64,000 nt of DNA, taken from contig JAFBJZ010000357.1 in NCBI GenBank assembly GCA_016785225.1, positions 3,154,501-3,218,500 on the forward strand, read 5' to 3'. Shown one piece after another: positions 60,301 to 63,093 of this stretch. Numbering within the stretch: position 1 is the stretch's first letter; every line of letters starts with the position of its first letter. This stretch comes from Psettodes erumei. Its lineage: Eukaryota; Chordata; Actinopteri; Pleuronectiformes; Psettodidae. The notes under the pieces were generated by a model. The model saw only the letters and a list, made by a program, of their open reading frames with translations, did not search any database and was not told the DNA's origin. The translations under genes and the position numbers were made by a program.

Positions 60301-63093
60301 CCAGATCTGTGGTCTGATCGCCCGCTGGCTTCAGCAGTGTCTGTCACATTATACTGGAGGAGCTGAAGAAGGGAACCAAGCACAGACACAGCTGACACTC
60401 TGGGGTTTTCCTGGCATATTACATTTTCAAAACCAATGAGAGGAAAACGCTCAAAAGTGCCAAGATGTCATACTAAATATTTTCTATTCCTGTGGATTTA
60501 AAATGATTCTACTGTCCCAAATCTATCTTAGTGGTCATATTGAGAGCACAATTTAATAAAAACAAAGAACACAGATAGAACATTTTGATAAGAAAGAATT
60601 TGGAACAAATGTGACAAACTGAAAGTCAATGTGGTGACTACAGTAATGGAAGTCAAAATAAAAATATTCATTGTGATCACACACACACTCAAACTCACTA
60701 CTTAAACACAAATCAGCACAGTGACAGAGTAAAAATGAAGAGAGGATTTTACCAACAACAGTAAACAGCGAGGGGGGAATGGAGGGAGGAGGAAGTGAGA
60801 AGTAGGTTAAAAAAATGACAAGCACAGGAAAAGAGAAGTTTGACCACTGACGTGCTTCATTACAATAAATGTTTGGACTCACTATCACAGCAGGAACACA
60901 TTGCAGAGTTAGTGAAAGAGTGACAGAGGGAAAGATGGGAGGACCGCAAAAGGAGACGATGATAAAAGAGGGGGAGACAGAAGAGTGACGCAGAGAGCTG
61001 GAGCCAAGAAAAGGTGCGAGTTGGAGACAGTAGCTCTGAGCTACAAGAACACCGACGACACGCTGTGCCATCTGGAGCTGTCTGTCTGACTCTGGCATCG
61101 GTTATCAGCGAGATCCCTGTACGTGTGGACTCTAAGGAATTAGCAGAAAACTAGGGGGCCTTTAAATCTAACTTTAACTTTTGTTTGCATACAGCAGTGA
61201 TGTTGAAAATGTCAGTCAGAGCCCCTTATGGGCCATGACTCTGATTCTAAAGGTTTCTCACATTATAAAAGTAAAATGAAAAAAAAAAAATTATGAGCCT
61301 GGCTTAGAGAAGGTTAGCATGTCCCAGGTTACTGCATCCATCTTACAGCTGTCGGAAAAGTGCTCACAAACAGAGCTAGTAATATGAGTGTGTTACCGGC
61401 GGTGAGGTCATGTCGCAGCAGGCTGAAGACCCATTCTGTGAGGATACAGGGGGTAAACAGGTAGTGACTGTGGTCATCCACTGTAAACTTGGCTTTTACC
61501 TGAGAGGAGAGAAACATGAGGAGATGAGAAACAAAACTGAACTGGTGATCAATGATGAGATGAATCTCTGTCTCAGCTAATTCAACTCTATAAGACGTGT
61601 ATTTAATTATTTCTCGACAATGTCACATCATTCACTATTTAACATTTGTGACATTAATTAACACAGTTAGATGCTGGGAAAACATTCATGTCATCTTACA
61701 GTCTCATTAGCCAGTGCTGTGTTATACCATACAGCCTGTAATGTAATAGACTGTATGTACAGTACCTGTTTGTACCTGTTCTGTTGTGATGTGTTTTTCA
61801 AATCACTGCGAAGAACTCAACCAATCCCACGAATTTAAATGGGTGTTTTAAAGCATAAAAGAGCTTTAGCGATGCTAATTTGATGTAAATGGGTGTAATG
61901 ATGCCTGATCACAAGTCATCAGTCCATTTGTGTTCTTGCCCTCTGCTGGAACACAGCTATACATCTAATGTGGAATCATTCATTCTCAAATTGTTAAGTC
62001 TCCAGTGACTTACTTTTGCTTCCAGTATCTCGAGCAACAAAGTGTTGCAACGTAACATGACTGAACACTCTGTCGAGTTCGATACCTGTTCATAAAGCTG
62101 CACCAGAGAGCCAGCCAGCTGGTGTGTTTTCCCCGTGCTGGCCCAGGCTGCCTGGCTGCCCAGGCTATGCTGGAGAACTGGCTGCAGGTACGCTGAGTAG
62201 ATGGTCTGCAGCTGCTCCCTGTCAGGATAGCTAAAGGCAGCGGCGAAGAAGTCGAGAAACAGACGGATGTAATGGGAAAGAAAACAGATGAGGGGTCAGG
62301 GTTAGAGGCGCAGCAACAGCAAAAGGGAGAAACAGAGAGAGGTGAGGGGTGATGCTGGGAAAAGAGAATTAAGGCGCATATGTCAATGAATGAAAAACTG
62401 TGTGGTGTTTGCACTCTACTCACTCTATGGTGCAGATGCGTACAATCGAGGAGAAGCGGGAGGTGAGTGAATGGCTCCCGACAGCACCCCCTGTGGACAT
62501 GGAGGCTACCACCTGGATGTTTTCCAGACTCACCCACTCCAGATTTTCATCATAGAATCCCTTATATGTCAAGGCCTGGAGGAGAGACATACAGAGAGCA
62601 AGAGACTCCAATTGTTTTCAGTGAATTGGAAGAATTCCTGATGCCACTTGTGTGTTTATTAAAAGGTTCAAAAAGCCAATAAGAAAGTAGTTTCCAATGG
62701 GTCAGCGCTGAACCCCCAAGGATGTGATCGGAACCAGCGTCAACGCCTGAGCTTCTGAAGAGTGTGCACTGGTACTGAGACCATACTGTTTTAACTCCAT
62801 CTCTCATCCATTCCAATATGACTTTCACTCAGTGCATGCGCTCTACCTGTTGCAGGAAGGCAATGAGGTTGCTGGTTCCCCACTTGTCTGGTTTAGGCAG
62901 GTTGATGTCTTTCAGGTAAAGGACCAGGTTCTCGCAGTCCTTGGGCCTGAACACTCGGCCAGTGTTGGAGCTAAGCAACAGGCACGTTTGACCCAGCTTC
63001 TGCAGGACGTGGCGAGATGAGGTCTGAGCGCTGCAGTGGACCACAGCGACTTGGGTGGAGCGCAGCCGAGAGAAGGCGTAGCGCAGGAGCATG
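7144..63093 (-). CDS. dync2h1: dync2h1, cytoplasmic dynein-2 heavy chain 1 (internal part of a multi-exon gene)
   Basis: This is the span of a spliced gene; its 45 exons (W1-W45) are listed separately. The product is the AAA+ motor heavy chain of dynein-2, which carries IFT trains from the ciliary tip back to the base. Joining the exons gives one uninterrupted frame of about 1,823 codons that follows the remembered vertebrate DYNC2H1 order almost residue for residue: AAA3, AAA4 with GRSGVGRHT, stalk and microtubule-binding domain (GVREDIATFEARNI), AAA5 (GLPSDDLSMENALVIL), buttress, AAA6 (PVLIIISPGADPSQEL) and C-terminal domain (YGGRIDN, GLPANI). Every junction is GT-AG with matching phase. 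The N-terminal half, including the AAA3 P-loop, is right of the window, and the last roughly 190 residues are left of it. Residue numbers are estimates from memory, not an alignment. Identification is very secure; exact exon edges are inferred from splice signals. Confidence 0.97.
7246..7642. other. dync2h1 intron W44-W45
   Basis: A 397-bp intron with homopolymer A and T runs. Nothing else is recognised. Confidence 0.7.
7643..7750 (-). CDS. dync2h1: dync2h1 exon W44 (C-terminal domain)
   Basis: This 108-nt exon of 36 codons encodes GSTLIHQKVAPPTEGHGSPV to QFNAIRLVQ. SPxLSFIxLEQFNAIRLVQ is characteristic of the C-terminal domain. Phase is 0 at both ends. Confidence 0.96.
7751..9458. other. 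dync2h1 intron W43-W44
   Basis: A 1.7-kb intron. It contains the perfect hairpin at 7886-7922, a short (GC)n tract near 8785-8791, and no recognised gene. Confidence 0.7.
7886..7922. repeat. perfect 16-bp inverted repeat with 5-nt loop
   Basis: AGCCTTGAAGCACTAT at 7886-7901 and its exact reverse complement at 7907-7922 are separated by GGGCT. In single-stranded form this would be a very stable stem-loop. The arms are too short for a classic pre-miRNA. Function is unknown. Confidence 0.9.
9459..9575 (-). CDS. dync2h1: dync2h1 exon W43 (C-terminal region)
   Basis: This 117-nt exon of 39 codons encodes VISQLRVLSRSVATGSKFDR to LNLWKKLNQ. It matches DYNC2H1-specific sequence. It is preceded by a 4.6-kb microsatellite-rich intron. 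Confidence 0.96.
10212..10255. repeat. (TG)n microsatellite
   Basis: About 22 uninterrupted TG units within an intron. Confidence 0.97.
11182..11212. repeat. (CA)n microsatellite
   Basis: About 15 CA units. A mixed GT/GA-rich tract lies about 85 bp to the left (11040-11100). Confidence 0.95.
11780..11841. repeat. (CA)n microsatellite
   Basis: About 31 uninterrupted CA units. Confidence 0.97.
12008..12087. repeat. compound (CGCA)n-(CA)n microsatellite
   Basis: A few GCAC tetramers lead into about 29 CA units. Confidence 0.97.
12219..12270 (+). repeat. interspersed repeat fragment (second copy)
   Basis: Matches 6113-6165 over cagccacaacattaaaacag and taactggtttt, then diverges. It lies in the W42-W43 intron. 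Confidence 0.65.
13040..13250 (+). repeat. teleost dispersed repeat with GACA run
   Basis: Contains aattttgtgccaaattgg, cctcaaggcgttcctgagat, gtcacgagaag, a (GACA)n stretch and cataatgcctcctaccac. This order is familiar from a high-copy fish repeat; the family name is not certain. It is intronic and non-coding. Confidence 0.65.
14216..14320 (-). CDS. dync2h1: dync2h1 exon W42 (C-terminal region)
   Basis: This 105-nt exon of 35 codons encodes DYRSVIENLPEDDRPAFFGL to QRIKSSQ. LPEDDxPxFFGLPANIxRS is the dynein motif that follows the YGGR region. Confidence 0.97.
14321..15231. other. dync2h1 intron W41-W42
   Basis: A 0.9-kb intron; nothing recognised beyond poly-T runs. Confidence 0.7.
15232..15446 (-). 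CDS. dync2h1: dync2h1 exon W41 (C-terminal region)
   Basis: This 215-nt exon encodes GKPFQWEFVHGLLESAIYGG to LPNSCAVL. The GLLESAIYGGRIDNPSDLRI run corresponds to the universal dynein YGGRVxD motif. The middle (LLSAGQRKSRGG) is variable. Confidence 0.97.
15706..15781 (-). CDS. dync2h1: dync2h1 exon W40 (C-terminal region)
   Basis: This 76-nt exon encodes GWTKFYEFSLSDLRAGFEII plus DRLFE. It continues the QGW(T/N)xxYEFxxxDL motif. It ends one base into a Gly codon. Confidence 0.97.
15782..19149. other. dync2h1 intron W39-W40 (3.4 kb)
   Basis: No exon-like homology, RNA gene or clear transposon is recognised. Open frames here lack any family resemblance. Confidence 0.65.
19150..19235 (-). CDS. 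dync2h1: dync2h1 exon W39 (C-terminal region)
   Basis: This 86-nt exon encodes GILTRAQSLFCLAWFHAVCQ to RRNYIPQ. The LxWFHAxxQERRxYxPQGW dynein motif is split here and completed in W40. Confidence 0.97.
19236..22158. other. dync2h1 introns flanking exon W38
   Basis: Apart from exon W38 (19889-19958) this is unrecognised intron. A short alternating purine-pyrimidine tract at 22118-22155 adjoins the W37 donor. Confidence 0.65.
19889..19958 (-). CDS. dync2h1: dync2h1 exon W38 (C-terminal region)
   Basis: This 70-nt exon encodes APPGLKKNLLRTYESWTPEQ plus ISK. PPGLKxNLxRTY is conserved in all dyneins. It ends one base into a Gly codon. Confidence 0.96.
22159..22269 (-). CDS. dync2h1: dync2h1 exon W37 (AAA6)
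   Basis: This 111-nt exon of 37 codons encodes ELNVLHPKAGFRLWLTAEVH to LQSSLKITYE. FRLWLTAExHxxFPxxLLQSSLKxTxE is a hallmark dynein block. Confidence 0.97.
22643..22664. repeat. (TC)n microsatellite
   Basis: About 11 CT units on the plus strand in an intron. Confidence 0.9.
24700..24785 (+). repeat. possible DNA-transposon end relic
   Basis: Text such as cggggtgtcacagtcattca followed by agggggccggatt resembles the ends of hAT-like repeats that read gggtgtcaaactcatt ... gggccgga. It is short and degraded, so the assignment is weak. Confidence 0.3.
26159..26284 (-). CDS. dync2h1: dync2h1 exon W36 (AAA6)
   Basis: This 126-nt exon of 42 codons encodes ISMGQGQADVALATLRECSR to WLPLLEK. SMGQGQ and GDWLCLKNLHLV are family-wide dynein motifs in AAA6. 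Confidence 0.97.
26285..27056. other. dync2h1 intron W35-W36
   Basis: A 772-bp intron with a short TG run at 26309-26328. Nothing else is recognised. Confidence 0.7.
27057..27217 (-). CDS. dync2h1: dync2h1 exon W35 (AAA6)
   Basis: This 161-nt exon encodes MKELSPPPLNLRRLYTETLE to TIGRDNYHE. EPVLIIISPGADPSQEL is the AAA6 strand with the conserved SPGxDP motif. The first Gly codon is split with W34, which proves continuity across the tRNA-bearing intron. Confidence 0.97.
27979..28018. repeat. (CA)n microsatellite
   Basis: About 20 CA units. Confidence 0.96.
28656..28684. repeat. (TG)n microsatellite
   Basis: About 14 TG units. Confidence 0.95.
29225..29298 (+). pseudogene. degenerate tRNA-Met copy
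   Basis: It has nearly full length, with CTGGCGCAGTAAACAGC resembling the A box region and GTCGTGCGTCGGAGCCGCAC resembling the T arm. The anticodon loop has lost CAT, and the acceptor strands no longer pair well. It marks the left edge of array 2. Confidence 0.75.
30090..30132. repeat. (AC)n microsatellite inside a tRNA-array leader
   Basis: About 21 AC units expanded from the short ccagacacacacac tract present in other leader copies (970, 2572, 31194). It therefore marks independent expansion after duplication. Confidence 0.95.
30316..30388 (+). tRNA. tRNA-Met (CAT), array 2 copy 1
   Basis: The body is identical to array 1 copy 1, with a TTTT stop. It is the first intact copy in the intron between exons W34 and W35. 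Its 3' flank (mismatches aside) repeats the flank found at about 4676-4780. Confidence 0.96.
30790..30862 (+). tRNA. tRNA-Met (CAT), array 2 copy 2
   Basis: Identical body; TTTT follows. The short leader has tatacaaacacag just upstream, as at 4123. Confidence 0.96.
31033..31483 (+). repeat. segmental duplication block B, array 2 copy
   Basis: Partner of 2412-2862, in the same orientation, including the tRNA gene at 31411. Confidence 0.9.
31411..31483 (+). tRNA. tRNA-Met (CAT), array 2 copy 3
   Basis: Full-length body with T loop TTCAAGC; a TTTT stop follows. Its 5' flank is nearly identical to that of the gene at 2790, and its 3' flank is nearly identical to the flank of the truncated copy at 1091-1143. 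Confidence 0.95.
31447..32676 (+). repeat. segmental duplication block A, array 2 copy
   Basis: Partner of 1107-2333, in the same orientation. It begins inside the 3' part of the tRNA gene at 31411 and ends at acataa, after which the two copies diverge abruptly. Confidence 0.93.
32000..32072 (+). tRNA. tRNA-Met (CAT), array 2 copy 4
   Basis: Full-length body with T loop TTCAAGC; TTTTT follows. It lies inside the 1.2-kb block duplicated from (or to) array 1; its positional counterpart is the gene at 1656. Confidence 0.95.
32917..33207 (+). repeat. segmental duplication block C, array 2 copy
   Basis: Partner of 3190-3480, in the same orientation, including the tRNA gene at 33082. Confidence 0.88.
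33082..33154 (+). tRNA. tRNA-Met (CAT), array 2 copy 5
   Basis: Full-length body with T loop/stem TTCGACC; TTTTT follows. Flanks correspond to those of the gene at 3355. Confidence 0.94.
33396..33468 (+). tRNA. tRNA-Met (CAT), array 2 copy 6
   Basis: Full-length body with a T loop reading TTCAAAC and intact T stem; TTTT follows. The B box differs from consensus at two positions, so promoter strength could be reduced. Confidence 0.9.
33890..33962 (+). tRNA. tRNA-Met (CAT), array 2 copy 7
   Basis: The body is identical to array 1 copy 1. It is followed by an unusually long T run of about 19 bases, a very strong Pol III stop. It is the last tRNA of the array. Confidence 0.96.
35115..35187 (-). 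CDS. dync2h1: dync2h1 exon W34 (AAA6)
   Basis: This 73-nt exon encodes LLLVQAVRPDRLQSAMAAFA plus SQAL. VQAxRPDR is one of the most conserved dynein blocks. It ends one base into a Gly codon; the next intron is 7.9 kb and contains tRNA array 2. Confidence 0.97.
35516..35647 (-). CDS. dync2h1: dync2h1 exon W33 (AAA6)
   Basis: This 132-nt exon of 44 codons encodes ATFPALYQCLCLSDSDLWLS to AKKITPFQQ. The length and the ending (FPALYQ ... ITPFQQ) match DYNC2H1. The middle is less conserved. Confidence 0.95.
35933..35986 (-). CDS. dync2h1: dync2h1 exon W32 (AAA6)
   Basis: This 54-nt exon of 18 codons encodes EFPSWIDVERHGAVAILK. FPSWIDxER is the recognisable core. The acceptor is GACAG and the donor AAA|GTAAAC. 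Confidence 0.93.
36058..36108 (-). CDS. dync2h1: dync2h1 exon W31 (AAA6)
   Basis: This 51-nt exon encodes EWDVFIGSIVGEMFKKE. The remembered mammalian protein has about eight more residues between this point and the W32 PSWID motif, so the fish protein appears shorter here. The following intron is only 71 nt. Confidence 0.92.
36242..36307 (-). CDS. dync2h1: dync2h1 exon W30 (AAA6)
   Basis: This 66-nt exon of 22 codons encodes ADQSMFAMHFVKGMYPELFQ plus EN. It matches the KxxFAxxL helix of dyneins. It is preceded by a 4.2-kb intron. Splice sites are CAG at the start and AAT|GTGAGT at the end. Confidence 0.95.
36758..36791. repeat. (CA)n microsatellite after a GC run
   Basis: gcgcgcgc leads into about 17 CA units. 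Confidence 0.95.
37992..38036. repeat. compound (CT)n-(CA)n microsatellite
   Basis: About 9 CT units are followed by about 13 CA units. Confidence 0.93.
40522..40611 (-). CDS. dync2h1: dync2h1 exon W29 (AAA6 approach)
   Basis: This 90-nt exon of 30 codons encodes EVENTEARIAALEASLKNMV to YEYVCRSLFK. It ends with the conserved Y-Y-CRxLFK helix. The 83-bp CA microsatellite starts just 14 bases upstream of the acceptor. Confidence 0.95.
40626..40708. repeat. (CA)n microsatellite, about 41 units
   Basis: Uninterrupted CA over about 83 bp. It lies 14 bases from the W29 acceptor, so on the transcript a (UG)n tract sits just before the splice site. Confidence 0.97.
40889..40902. repeat. (GC)n tract, Z-DNA-prone
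   Basis: About seven alternating GC dinucleotides (tgcgcgcgcgcgcgcc), rare in AT-rich vertebrate introns. Confidence 0.9.
42429..42572 (-). CDS. dync2h1: dync2h1 exon W28 (buttress to AAA6)
   Basis: This 144-nt exon of 48 codons encodes ERDAFLPLAESASKMYFVIT to LFQRALQAKK. YRPLAxxAS-like and INNMYRFSLASFLxLF motifs are shared by all dyneins at the AAA5/AAA6 junction. Confidence 0.97.
42573..44933. other. dync2h1 introns flanking exon W27
   Basis: Two introns of about 1.0 and 1.2 kb around exon W27 (43580-43714). No other recognisable element. Confidence 0.65.
43580..43714 (-). CDS. dync2h1: dync2h1 exon W27 (buttress coiled coil)
   Basis: This 135-nt exon of 45 codons encodes TLATAQGNILENRELIDSLN to AHRLQASLDQ. 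GNILEN is the turn of the buttress, and SLNQTKASSALI is typical of the return helix. Confidence 0.97.
44934..45053 (-). CDS. dync2h1: dync2h1 exon W26 (buttress coiled coil)
   Basis: This 120-nt exon of 40 codons encodes LLALTIQQEKPELETEKTRL to QLEESLLE. The E(K/R)PELE motif begins the buttress (strut) that emerges from AAA5 and contacts the stalk. A (TG)n repeat precedes the TTAG acceptor. Confidence 0.95.
45054..45445. other. dync2h1 intron W25-W26
   Basis: A 392-bp intron with CA/TG repeats at both ends (45058-45075 and 45410-45433). Confidence 0.8.
45446..45609 (-). CDS. dync2h1: dync2h1 exon W25 (AAA5)
   Basis: This 164-nt exon encodes GPRYVVQIGDKVIDYNEDFR to TRAGLRGQ. It carries the dynein motifs IGDKVIDYNxxFRLFLATRNPxP and VNFTTTRxGLxGQ. 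The intron on its acceptor side is an AC repeat abutting the CAG. Confidence 0.97.
45610..47339. other. dync2h1 intron W24-W25
   Basis: A 1.7-kb intron. It starts with a TG tract next to the W25 acceptor; the rest is unrecognised. Confidence 0.65.
47340..47463 (-). CDS. dync2h1: dync2h1 exon W24 (AAA5)
   Basis: This 124-nt exon encodes DSNFMTSLELAVRFGKTLII to LLRRDLIAQ. FG(K/T)xLLIQ...DPVLxPLL is the conserved dynein AAA5 block; here it reads GVEPVLYPLL. Confidence 0.97.
48324..48422 (-). CDS. dync2h1: dync2h1 exon W23 (AAA5)
   Basis: This 99-nt exon of 33 codons encodes SVACPFLIDPSSRATEWLRT to LEVINQQ. PFLIDPxxxAxxWL is conserved in all dynein heavy chains in the AAA5 region. Phase is 0 at both ends. 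Confidence 0.97.
49111..49131 (-). CDS. dync2h1: dync2h1 candidate 21-nt microexon W22 (INALKLR)
   Basis: Exactly 21 bases lie between a pyrimidine-rich CTTCAG acceptor and a consensus GTAAGA donor, and they encode INALKLR in the live frame. Both neighbours meet in phase 0, so the exon may be included or skipped. I recall two annotated human DYNC2H1 isoforms that differ by seven residues (about 4314 and 4307); this exon has that size, but I cannot confirm it is the same one. Confidence 0.6.
49461..49570 (-). CDS. dync2h1: dync2h1 exon W21 (AAA5 start)
   Basis: This 110-nt exon encodes FDLRSFLCSESEQLIWKSQG to ENALVILQ. GLPSDDLSMENALVIL is the signature opening AAA5. It ends in phase 0, so a multiple-of-three cassette exon can follow without breaking the frame. 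Confidence 0.96.
50175..50217. repeat. (GT)n microsatellite
   Basis: About 21 GT units. Confidence 0.96.
50285..50426 (-). CDS. dync2h1: dync2h1 exon W20 (stalk base to AAA5)
   Basis: This 142-nt exon encodes VSEIKNELDTLPMRALLAAA to ETWMAQSGLQ. LLAAAFITYLS corresponds to the conserved (L/S)AAxFxxYxG segment before AAA5. It ends one base into a Lys codon at A|GTAATT, a less usual donor fixed by W21. Confidence 0.94.
51308..51392. repeat. (CA)n microsatellite
   Basis: About 42 CA units with one GC interruption near its start; the longest simple repeat in the window. Confidence 0.97.
51480..51606 (-). CDS. dync2h1: dync2h1 exon W19 (stalk coiled coil CC2)
   Basis: This 127-nt exon encodes FQCHTAEAAKLEAEVTKAQD to EHTRWNTQ. 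The conserved dynein motif xxRWxxQ closes CC2. It ends in phase 0 at CAG|GTAGCT. Confidence 0.95.
51607..52431. other. dync2h1 intron W18-W19
   Basis: An 825-bp intron; nothing recognised. Confidence 0.65.
52432..52518 (-). CDS. dync2h1: dync2h1 exon W18 (stalk coiled coil CC2)
   Basis: This 87-nt exon encodes NLRKTESKKNKLEDQLNSVG to VSELKE. It is a Lys/Glu-rich heptad helix. Both end codons are split and are completed exactly by W17 and W19. Confidence 0.94.
52770..52891 (-). CDS. dync2h1: dync2h1 exon W17 (end of MTBD, start of CC2)
   Basis: This 122-nt exon encodes NAKRASAAAAPLAAWVKANV to EREQAGLM. It resembles the PLxxWV helix at the start of the returning coiled coil in dyneins. It ends within a Glu codon before GTAGGA. 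Confidence 0.95.
53036..53159 (-). CDS. dync2h1: dync2h1 exon W16 (microtubule-binding domain)
   Basis: This 124-nt exon encodes FLAKRGVREDIATFEARNIT to NKASFDPK. The RGVREDIATFEARNIT run is distinctive of DYNC2H1 within the microtubule-binding head. Confidence 0.97.
53160..53542. other. dync2h1 intron W15-W16
   Basis: A 383-bp intron. It is pyrimidine-rich on the plus strand between 53300 and 53540; nothing else is recognised. Confidence 0.65.
53543..53703 (-). CDS. dync2h1: dync2h1 exon W15 (stalk tip, microtubule-binding domain)
   Basis: This 161-nt exon encodes PLVDEAKRAVGNIKPEALSE to FDTSWVSMK. PLVDEA and IRSLRMPPDVIRDILEGVL are the highly conserved start of the dynein microtubule-binding domain. 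It ends two bases into a Ser codon. Confidence 0.97.
53855..53968 (-). CDS. dync2h1: dync2h1 exon W14 (stalk coiled coil CC1)
   Basis: This 114-nt exon of 38 codons encodes NASDQKTEMEKIKGKMAQEV to IDDELKEVQ. It is charged, helical and heptad-patterned, continuing CC1 toward the microtubule-binding domain. Phase is 0 at both ends; the donor is CAG|GTAAGT. Confidence 0.96.
53969..55152. other. dync2h1 intron W13-W14
   Basis: A 1.18-kb intron, strongly TC-rich on the plus strand at 54260-54600. No gene is recognised. Confidence 0.65.
55153..55290 (-). CDS. dync2h1: dync2h1 exon W13 (stalk coiled coil CC1)
   Basis: This 138-nt exon of 46 codons encodes AGVSKLNEAKALVDELKRRA to QEITTSMQ, with a clear heptad pattern. 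Both ends are phase 0. The donor continues into a GT-rich microsatellite, so the exact splice point rests on the homologous protein ending in Q. Confidence 0.95.
55798..55958 (-). CDS. dync2h1: dync2h1 exon W12 (end of AAA4, stalk base)
   Basis: This 161-nt exon encodes GSGQGDLCRLFLMVHESCKE to TTRQQHLQ. LFLMVHESC and TPSQYMAFLHVYTALY match the segment leading into coiled-coil helix 1 of the stalk. Confidence 0.95.
56086..56114. repeat. (AAT)n microsatellite
   Basis: About nine AAT units in the W11-W12 intron. Confidence 0.92.
56411..56492 (-). CDS. dync2h1: dync2h1 exon W11 (AAA4 to stalk linker)
   Basis: This 82-nt exon encodes IPELLLAKLEGGGEENAREN to MQGKSS. It is a short Gly/Glu/Ser-rich stretch, weakly conserved and probably a surface loop. 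It is assigned by position, matching phases and clean AG/GTAAGG sites. Confidence 0.85.
56897..57039 (-). CDS. dync2h1: dync2h1 exon W10 (AAA4 sensor 1)
   Basis: This 143-nt exon encodes IQQNLHIVLIMDCSNSNFTI to QWMEGWTESSMKK. NLHIVLIMD is the AAA4 sensor-1 strand, and NPAFYRKCSVQWMEGW is the conserved region that follows it in all dyneins. Confidence 0.96.
57520..57633 (-). CDS. dync2h1: dync2h1 exon W9 (AAA4)
   Basis: This 114-nt exon encodes GEVPGLYSPEELEPLLSPLK to GPLYNYFSY. VPGLY is the segment after Walker B found across dynein heavy chains. The donor GTCAGT is weak but is fixed by the next exon, which completes the Arg codon. Confidence 0.94.
57738..57846 (-). CDS. dync2h1: dync2h1 exon W8 (AAA4 Walker B)
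   Basis: This 109-nt exon encodes VMQLAGLEGQQVVLLLEDHQ to MVNSLLSS. VVLLLED is the AAA4 Walker B strand with its acidic pair. The acceptor is unusual: a (TG)n microsatellite fills the place of the polypyrimidine tract right up to the TAG. Skipping this exon would shift the frame. Confidence 0.94.
57849..57873. repeat. (CA)n microsatellite abutting the W8 acceptor
   Basis: About 12 CA units; on the transcript this is a (UG)n tract ending at the UAG acceptor of exon W8. Confidence 0.95.
58033..58281 (-). CDS. dync2h1: dync2h1 exon W7 (AAA4 P-loop)
   Basis: This 249-nt exon of 83 codons encodes GVVLYSRDNRELDLLLFREV to FNNDLKT. It carries the AAA4 Walker A motif as GRSGVGRHT, with Arg in the position usually held by the nucleotide-binding Lys. 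I recall Arg at this site in other vertebrate DYNC2H1 proteins too, so it looks like a family trait rather than damage. Both ends are phase 0. Confidence 0.96.
58282..59796. other. dync2h1 introns flanking exon W6
   Basis: 331-bp and 1.06-kb introns around W6 (58613-58737). Nothing recognised. Confidence 0.65.
58613..58737 (-). CDS. dync2h1: dync2h1 exon W6 (AAA4 entry)
   Basis: This 125-nt exon encodes EGFYVTWGASEGAVTAPGQS to ESADLKQVIQK. It has the DYNC2H1-type FYVTWGA and PGQSLPPHGK sequences. The first Glu codon is split with W5, and it ends in phase 0 at AAG|GTACAC. Confidence 0.95.
59797..59961 (-). CDS. dync2h1: dync2h1 exon W5 (AAA3-AAA4 linker)
   Basis: This 165-nt exon encodes QSNVTDSVLEVVAYEARRLF to GEWGSDALDNMT. 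The EARRLFRDRLV and WGSD motifs are typical of dynein heavy chains at this position. A 1.4-kb intron precedes it and a 1.06-kb intron follows. Confidence 0.95.
59962..62085. other. dync2h1 introns flanking exon W4
   Basis: 1.4-kb and 586-bp introns around W4 (61397-61499). The 181-codon minus-strand frame at 60553-61098 is Ser/Phe-rich with no family resemblance and is treated as chance. Confidence 0.65.
61397..61499 (-). CDS. dync2h1: dync2h1 exon W4 (end of AAA3)
   Basis: This 103-nt exon encodes VKAKFTVDDHSHYLFTPCIL to LLRHDLTA. The HYLFTPCILTEWV signature matches the segment linking AAA3 to AAA4 in DYNC2H1. It ends one base into a codon before GTAACA. Confidence 0.95.
62086..62230 (-). 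CDS. dync2h1: dync2h1 exon W3 (AAA3 small subdomain)
   Basis: This 145-nt exon encodes YPDREQLQTIYSAYLQPVL to LAGSLVQLYEQ. It completes the Glu/Asp codon split from W2 and ends in phase 0 at CAG|GTATCG. It is the helical lid of AAA3. Confidence 0.95.
62424..62575 (-). CDS. dync2h1: dync2h1 exon W2 (AAA3)
   Basis: This 152-nt exon encodes ALTYKGFYDENLEWVSLENI through TSRFSSIVRICTI. It contains the sensor-1 strand (IQVVASMS) and the Arg-containing SRF motif of AAA3. It starts in phase 0 after CCAG and ends within a codon (GA) before GTGAGT. Confidence 0.95.
62847..63093 (-). CDS. dync2h1: dync2h1 exon W1 (AAA3 core)
   Basis: This 247-nt exon encodes MLLRYAFSRLRSTQ to WGTSNLIAFLQQ. It begins directly after the AAA3 P-loop, which must lie in the next exon upstream and is not in the window. 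The Walker B region reads LVLYLKDINLP, where most dyneins have a DEINLP-like sequence. It starts with the last base of a codon and ends in phase 0 at CAG|GTAGAG. Confidence 0.95.

Noticed and set aside
60553..61098. 181-codon minus-strand open frame
   Set aside because: It lies in the W4-W5 intron, has no homology I recognise, and reads as Phe/Ser/Cys-rich chance sequence.
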